Source: Naganishia liquefaciens
Lineage: Eukaryota > Basidiomycota > Tremellomycetes > Filobasidiales > Filobasidiaceae
Length of the DNA: 64,000 nucleotides
Assembly (NCBI GenBank): GCA_013423385.1
Contig: BLZA01000032.1
Coordinates: forward strand, 620,001-684,000
Reading direction: 5' to 3'
Below are positions 58,801 to 64,000 of the stretch, one piece after another. The notes below the pieces were generated by a model. It worked only from the letters and a program-made list of their open reading frames with translations, had not been told where the DNA came from and ran no database searches. The position numbers were made by a program, and so were the translations under genes. Numbering within the stretch: the stretch's first letter is position 1; the number at the start of each line of letters is the position of its first letter.

Positions 58801-61800
58801 ATGGCGTCTGTCCGACTGGGGTTCAACCGACCGTGAGATGATCGAACGCACTCTTGATGCGGTATCCGACATCGCAACGCCGCGTCGCAAGGTTTTCGAG
58901 GCATACACAGCCCTCATCAAAGCTCACACCGGCCAGGAAAAACCAGCTGATTTCCTTCGCGTATTGGATGAAGCGGTACAACTCACCATCAGGAAATGGG
59001 TCTCTCTGCCGTCTCAATTGTCATCGGCTCATGCTCCGCTTCTGCAGCTGTTCCAGCAATTTGTCGAGTTACAGGAAGCGGCAGGCGTCTTCGAGAGCCT
59101 GACACTTACAAATCAACAGAATCTCGAAACTCGAGTCACGCAGGACTTGAAACCCATCTTCCAAACATGGAGAGAGCGTCTCCCCAATTTCTGGGACGAT
59201 ATCAGCGTTTGGAGCGATTTGCTTGCATGGCGACAACATGTCTTCTCGGCAGTCACCAAGGTCTATGTGCCTCTAATTCCTTCTGGAGAAACTGCAACTT
59301 ACGGATTCCGAGGCTATCATGAGACCGCCTGGATGATCAACCGATTTGGTCACGTTGCACGAAAACATCAGCTATCGGAAGTCTGCACTACTGCACTCAG
59401 CAAGATCTACGCTTTGCCCAACATCGAGATTTCGGAGGCTTTCCTCAAGCTGCGGGAACAAGCCATGTGCTTCTACCAGAGACCTGACAAGTTTGCCGAA
59501 GGTTTGGACAGCATCAGTACCACCAATTTGATGTATTTCGCACCACCCCAGAAAGCCGAATTCCTTACGCTCAAGGGCATGTTCCTTGCCAAGCTTGGAA
59601 ACACTGAGGATGCAAACCTCGCATTCGCTCAAGCTGTTCAGATGGATTTGAATTTGCCGAAAGCGTGGGCGGAATGGGGCAAGTACAACGATCGGTTATT
59701 CCGCGAAAAGCCGATCCGTGCTCCCGAGCAACCTGAACCCGAGCCTGGCAAGATGCGCATGCCGGACCACGAATGGGCGCAGTCGTATCAGCATACCCGA
59801 ATGACCCATGCGGCGAACGCTGTCTCATGCTACATGCAAGCCGCGGGTCAATACAAGTCCGCCAAGGCGAGAAAGTTGCTCATTCGAGTGTTGTGGTTGC
59901 TGGGCCTTGACGATGCCAGTCATGCGATATCTCGATCCTTCGAGATGTATCGCGGGGACCATGCCATTTGGTATTGGATCACTCTGATACCGCAACTCTT
60001 GCTGTCACTCAGCCATCGCGAAGCCAGACAAGCCAGAAATGTCTTGGTCAAGATTGCCAAATCCTTCCCCCAGGTATGATATCCGGGTTGAACTGCGCTG
60101 ATGTTTAAGCATCGCTGATCACAGTCTCCATAGGCCTTGTTCTATCAATTGCGCACTCACAAGGAGGATTTCCTCCTCAATCAAAGGCAGATGGCGCAGG
60201 CACAGGCCAAGCGTGCTCAGGAGATTGAACGCATCAAACGACAAAAGGCTGTCCAAGAACAAGCAGCGAATCCACCGGCCGAGGCAAGCAAGGCAACTGA
60301 AGAGGATCAGGTCATGGCAGACCCGCAGCCCGCTGCGGAAGCGGTTCCGGAAGCCGCCACAGTGAAGAGCGAACCAGTCGAGGCCAAATCGGAAACTCCT
60401 GCTGCCACGCAACAGCCAGAGGAAACCTCGCGCGGTCCGGGCACACAGGTAACATCCGAAGTCGAACCGCTTGCGGGTCAAGACGCTGCCCCAGGCTCAG
60501 CTACAACAGGACAGAACCAGACTCCAGCCGAGCAGCCACCCGCAGCAGTCGCTGGAGATGAGAAGGGCTCTGAACAGCCTGCTTCCGCTCAGCCCAAACC
60601 GCCGCCCAATTTCCAGCTACCCAGGCAGCCGCAAGAATACGTCGACGACACCCTCAATATTCTGAAGACGGCGTTCCCGTTATTGGCATTATCGATGGAG
60701 AAGATGGTCGATCACATCAACGTTAGGTCGCGCGCCCCGCCCGAGGAAGATGTCTATCGCTTCCTGTCTGCGCTTTTGACAGACGCGTTAAGCGTGAGTC
60801 CCGTAAATCTCGTCTCCAGCAGAGGCTGACGTATAGTTTTAGCAATGGGCGCAAAAGACCCGGGTGCCTAACGACGATGAACCTTTGCCCAGACAAATCA
60901 GGGAAAAGATTCACTTGTCTCTGGTCAATATAAGGCACGATCTTAAGGTATGCCGACCGTGCCTCAGTATTGGAACCCGACTAATCCGTCTCCCAGTTGC
61001 AACAAATCATGCACGAGAACTTTTTGGCACATCAGATAACTTTCCGCGAATACATCAGGCGCATGCAGCGACTGCACGACCGATATGAGCAAGGTCTGGA
61101 CAACCGCCCACGGAAAGAAGCTTTGGATATCGGGGAATGTTTGCTCTCGGATTTCCATCACACAAAGTTCGACGAGGTCGAGATTCCCGGGCAGTATATC
61201 GAGGTAAGTTTCCCCCCCCCCCTCCCCGCGCTTCCGCTTCCGCTTCAGAACCTAACCGCCTTTGCTATAGCATGTTGACCGCAATGACGACTTTGTCAAG
61301 ATCGGACGCTTCTCGTCTGTCCTTGAACTCGCGCGGGGCTTTGGTTTCTGTTTCCGCCGCATCACAATTGTCGGCCATAACGGATCCAATCATACTTTTG
61401 CTATTCAGTCACCGTCAGGGAGACATTGCAGGCGAGAGGAACGGTTGGCACAGTTGTTCCGTATCATGAATAGGTGCGTATACCTTGAGTTATGAAATAA
61501 TCCGCTGACGTTTCATCCCAGTGTCCTGAGCCGTCGTAAAGAGAGCCGCAAACGAAACCTGACAATTCACCTTCCTGCGGCGGTCCCACTCACTCCAAGC
61601 TTGAGGCTCGTGGTCAACGATTCGAGCTATCTCACGTTACAGGACATCTTTGACGATCACTGCAAGCGTCACAACATGCTGAGAGATGTTCCAATGCTCC
61701 ACTTTATCGATCAGTTCCGCAAGATCTACTACCCGACTCAGGTACGTTTTTGCGTTCGACTTCAAGCTGGAGCTGATTCATTCGCATCACAGGATCCCAA

Positions 61801-62709
61801 GGCAGATCAGGAGACCACAGAATACAAGGTCGCCCGAATGGAGCTCGTAGAAGAGATTGCGGAGAAGTTCGTGCCCGAAACGGTCTTGACGAATGTAAGC
61901 ATGTCACCTTCCGAAGGGTCATCCGGACACACGTTTACACCCACCGCAGTATATGATCCGAACTCTGAGCGATGCTTCCTCGCTGTGGCTTATGCGAAAG
62001 CATTTCGCCCTCCAAACGGCAGCCAACATGTTCTTGTCGCACGTGGCATGCTTGAGCAACCGAACTCCCGGCCGTTTCCATCTCAGCCTGAAGACGGGTC
62101 TGATGTATATGAGCGAGGTCTTACCTTGTGAGTCGACAATTGCCTCAGCAATCGGAAACAACGCTAACGATTCCTGCACAGCATTCGACGCTGCTGCCCC
62201 TATTCACCGTTGCAACGAAAAGGTGCCTTTCAGATTGACTCCCAACATGCAGCATTTCATCACACCCACGGGCATCGAAGGCATCTTGACCTCGAGCGTG
62301 ATCGCGATGGCCCGAAGCTTGTCCATGCCTGAGTTTGATCTTGAGAGCTGTCTTACTTTGTTCTTGCGAGACGAAGTGAGTGGTCGCCTTGTTTGCTATC
62401 GAAATGCCATTCGCTGAATACACGTCTATCAGGTGTCACTTTGGTTCACGATGCACAATCGTCAGAGCGATCACCCGCTGTCTGTATACGCAAATGTCGA
62501 AGGCTGGGTCAGGAGGACTGCCGAATTAGGCTTCACAGGAGATGGAATGGAGAAGGTGAGTGGCCGGGCTGTTCACAAGGGTTGACCACTAACGCCTCAT
62601 GCAGAATGACTTGACACCTATTACGGCGGTTGTCACAACGTTGATCGCACAGGCGACTAACACCCAGCTCTTGGCGCAGCAGCCGGAGCAGTTCATGCCG
62701 TACTTTTAA
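49850..62709 (+). CDS. TRA1: Transcription-associated protein TRA1 (PIKK-like scaffold of SAGA and NuA4)
   Basis: A giant nuclear scaffold that binds transcription activators and brings SAGA or NuA4 acetyltransferases to promoters. About 17 introns interrupt some 3,800 residues, close to yeast Tra1 (3,744). Largest exons span about 50938-52912, 54797-57002 and 57053-60076. The first 250 residues are a Pro/Gln/Ala-rich disordered lead. HEAT-repeat helices follow, such as [19 protein letters not shown] and [13 protein letters not shown]. The FAT domain includes [21 protein letters not shown]. The kinase-like domain has [16 protein letters not shown] and [18 protein letters not shown], without the usual catalytic triad as in all Tra1. 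The FATC end is [13 protein letters not shown]. The intron near 61204-61270 has a C11 tract. GCN5, another SAGA subunit, converges 173 bp downstream. Confidence 0.96.
61212..61222. repeat. C-rich homopolymer in a TRA1 intron
   Basis: A run of about 11 C just after a GTAAGT donor. Its exact length is uncertain because such runs are hard to sequence. Confidence 0.6.
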
Positions 62710-62882
62710 TGCTTGGATCAGAAAACTGGATTTGTATATCAGCCAACAAAACCAGCAGTTGTATGAACAAATGTACTGGGATACCATCGGATCCGTTTTG
62801 ATAGATCGCCAATGTATCCACCGTACAGAGAGAGCCGTAACTGTGGCATGAGAATGTCGATACAACTTGAAAATGTGAGCAA
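62710..62882. other. Convergent 3' intergenic region of TRA1 and GCN5
   Basis: 173 bases between two stop codons facing each other. The 3' UTRs of these two SAGA subunit genes probably overlap here. Confidence 0.6.

Positions 62883-64000
<1,118 letters not shown>

Overview
The window looks like nuclear DNA of a basidiomycete fungus, most likely a Tremellomycete (a Cryptococcus- or Tremella-like yeast). The evidence is dense protein genes cut by many short introns (mostly 48-65 nt), a secreted glycoprotein of the Cryptococcus MP88 / 'macrofage activating glycoprotein' type at 47720-49130, a Chs7-family chitin synthase chaperone, SAGA subunits of fungal type, and intron-bearing tRNA genes. Nineteen protein-coding genes, one host pseudogene and three intact tRNA genes are supported. 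Exon models were joined by hand on splice sites, reading frame and conserved protein motifs.

Layout. 1-4381 (+): the 3' part of a malic enzyme gene, a decayed short-chain dehydrogenase (SDR) copy, and its intact SDR paralogue. 4607-16353 (-): RMD1-like membrane protein, transketolase / dihydroxyacetone-synthase-like enzyme, Sec72-like TPR protein and an OPT oligopeptide transporter, with a 2.4-kb gene-poor gap at 9802-12250. 16354-21069: a 4.7-kb gap with no convincing gene. 21070-30269: TRM6 (tRNA m1A58 methyltransferase subunit), then a possible catabolic group of an MFS transporter, a class II aldolase and a D-erythronate-dehydrogenase-like enzyme. 30487-44544: mitochondrial tRNA 2-thiouridylase (MTU1), an unknown 334-residue protein, an unknown protein with a ubiquitin-like start and a retropepsin-like end, PMP3 (57 residues in seven exons), an ArfGAP, SDHAF2 and succinyl-CoA ligase beta (divergent pair), and CHS7. 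44545-47719: a tRNA island with three intact intron-containing tRNAs, one tRNA fossil and a diverged segmental duplication. 47720-64000: the MP88-like glycoprotein, TRA1 (about 12.9 kb) and, convergent to it, the 3' end of GCN5.

How the genes work together. Most are ordinary housekeeping genes. Two neighbour pairs share a function: TRA1 and GCN5 are both SAGA subunits and end 173 bp apart, and SDHAF2 and LSC2 act at consecutive TCA-cycle steps around succinate and share a 303-bp divergent promoter. The MFS / aldolase / dehydrogenase group could be a small sugar-acid pathway, by inference only. At least four introns appear to be GC-AG, and PMP3 contains 10-16 nt coding exons. No virus-like element, CRISPR array or well-supported transposon was recognised, and no clearly new biological system was found. 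The best leads are the Gln-like tRNAs with a TCG anticodon, the possible sugar-acid cluster, and the ubiquitin-like / retropepsin-like protein.
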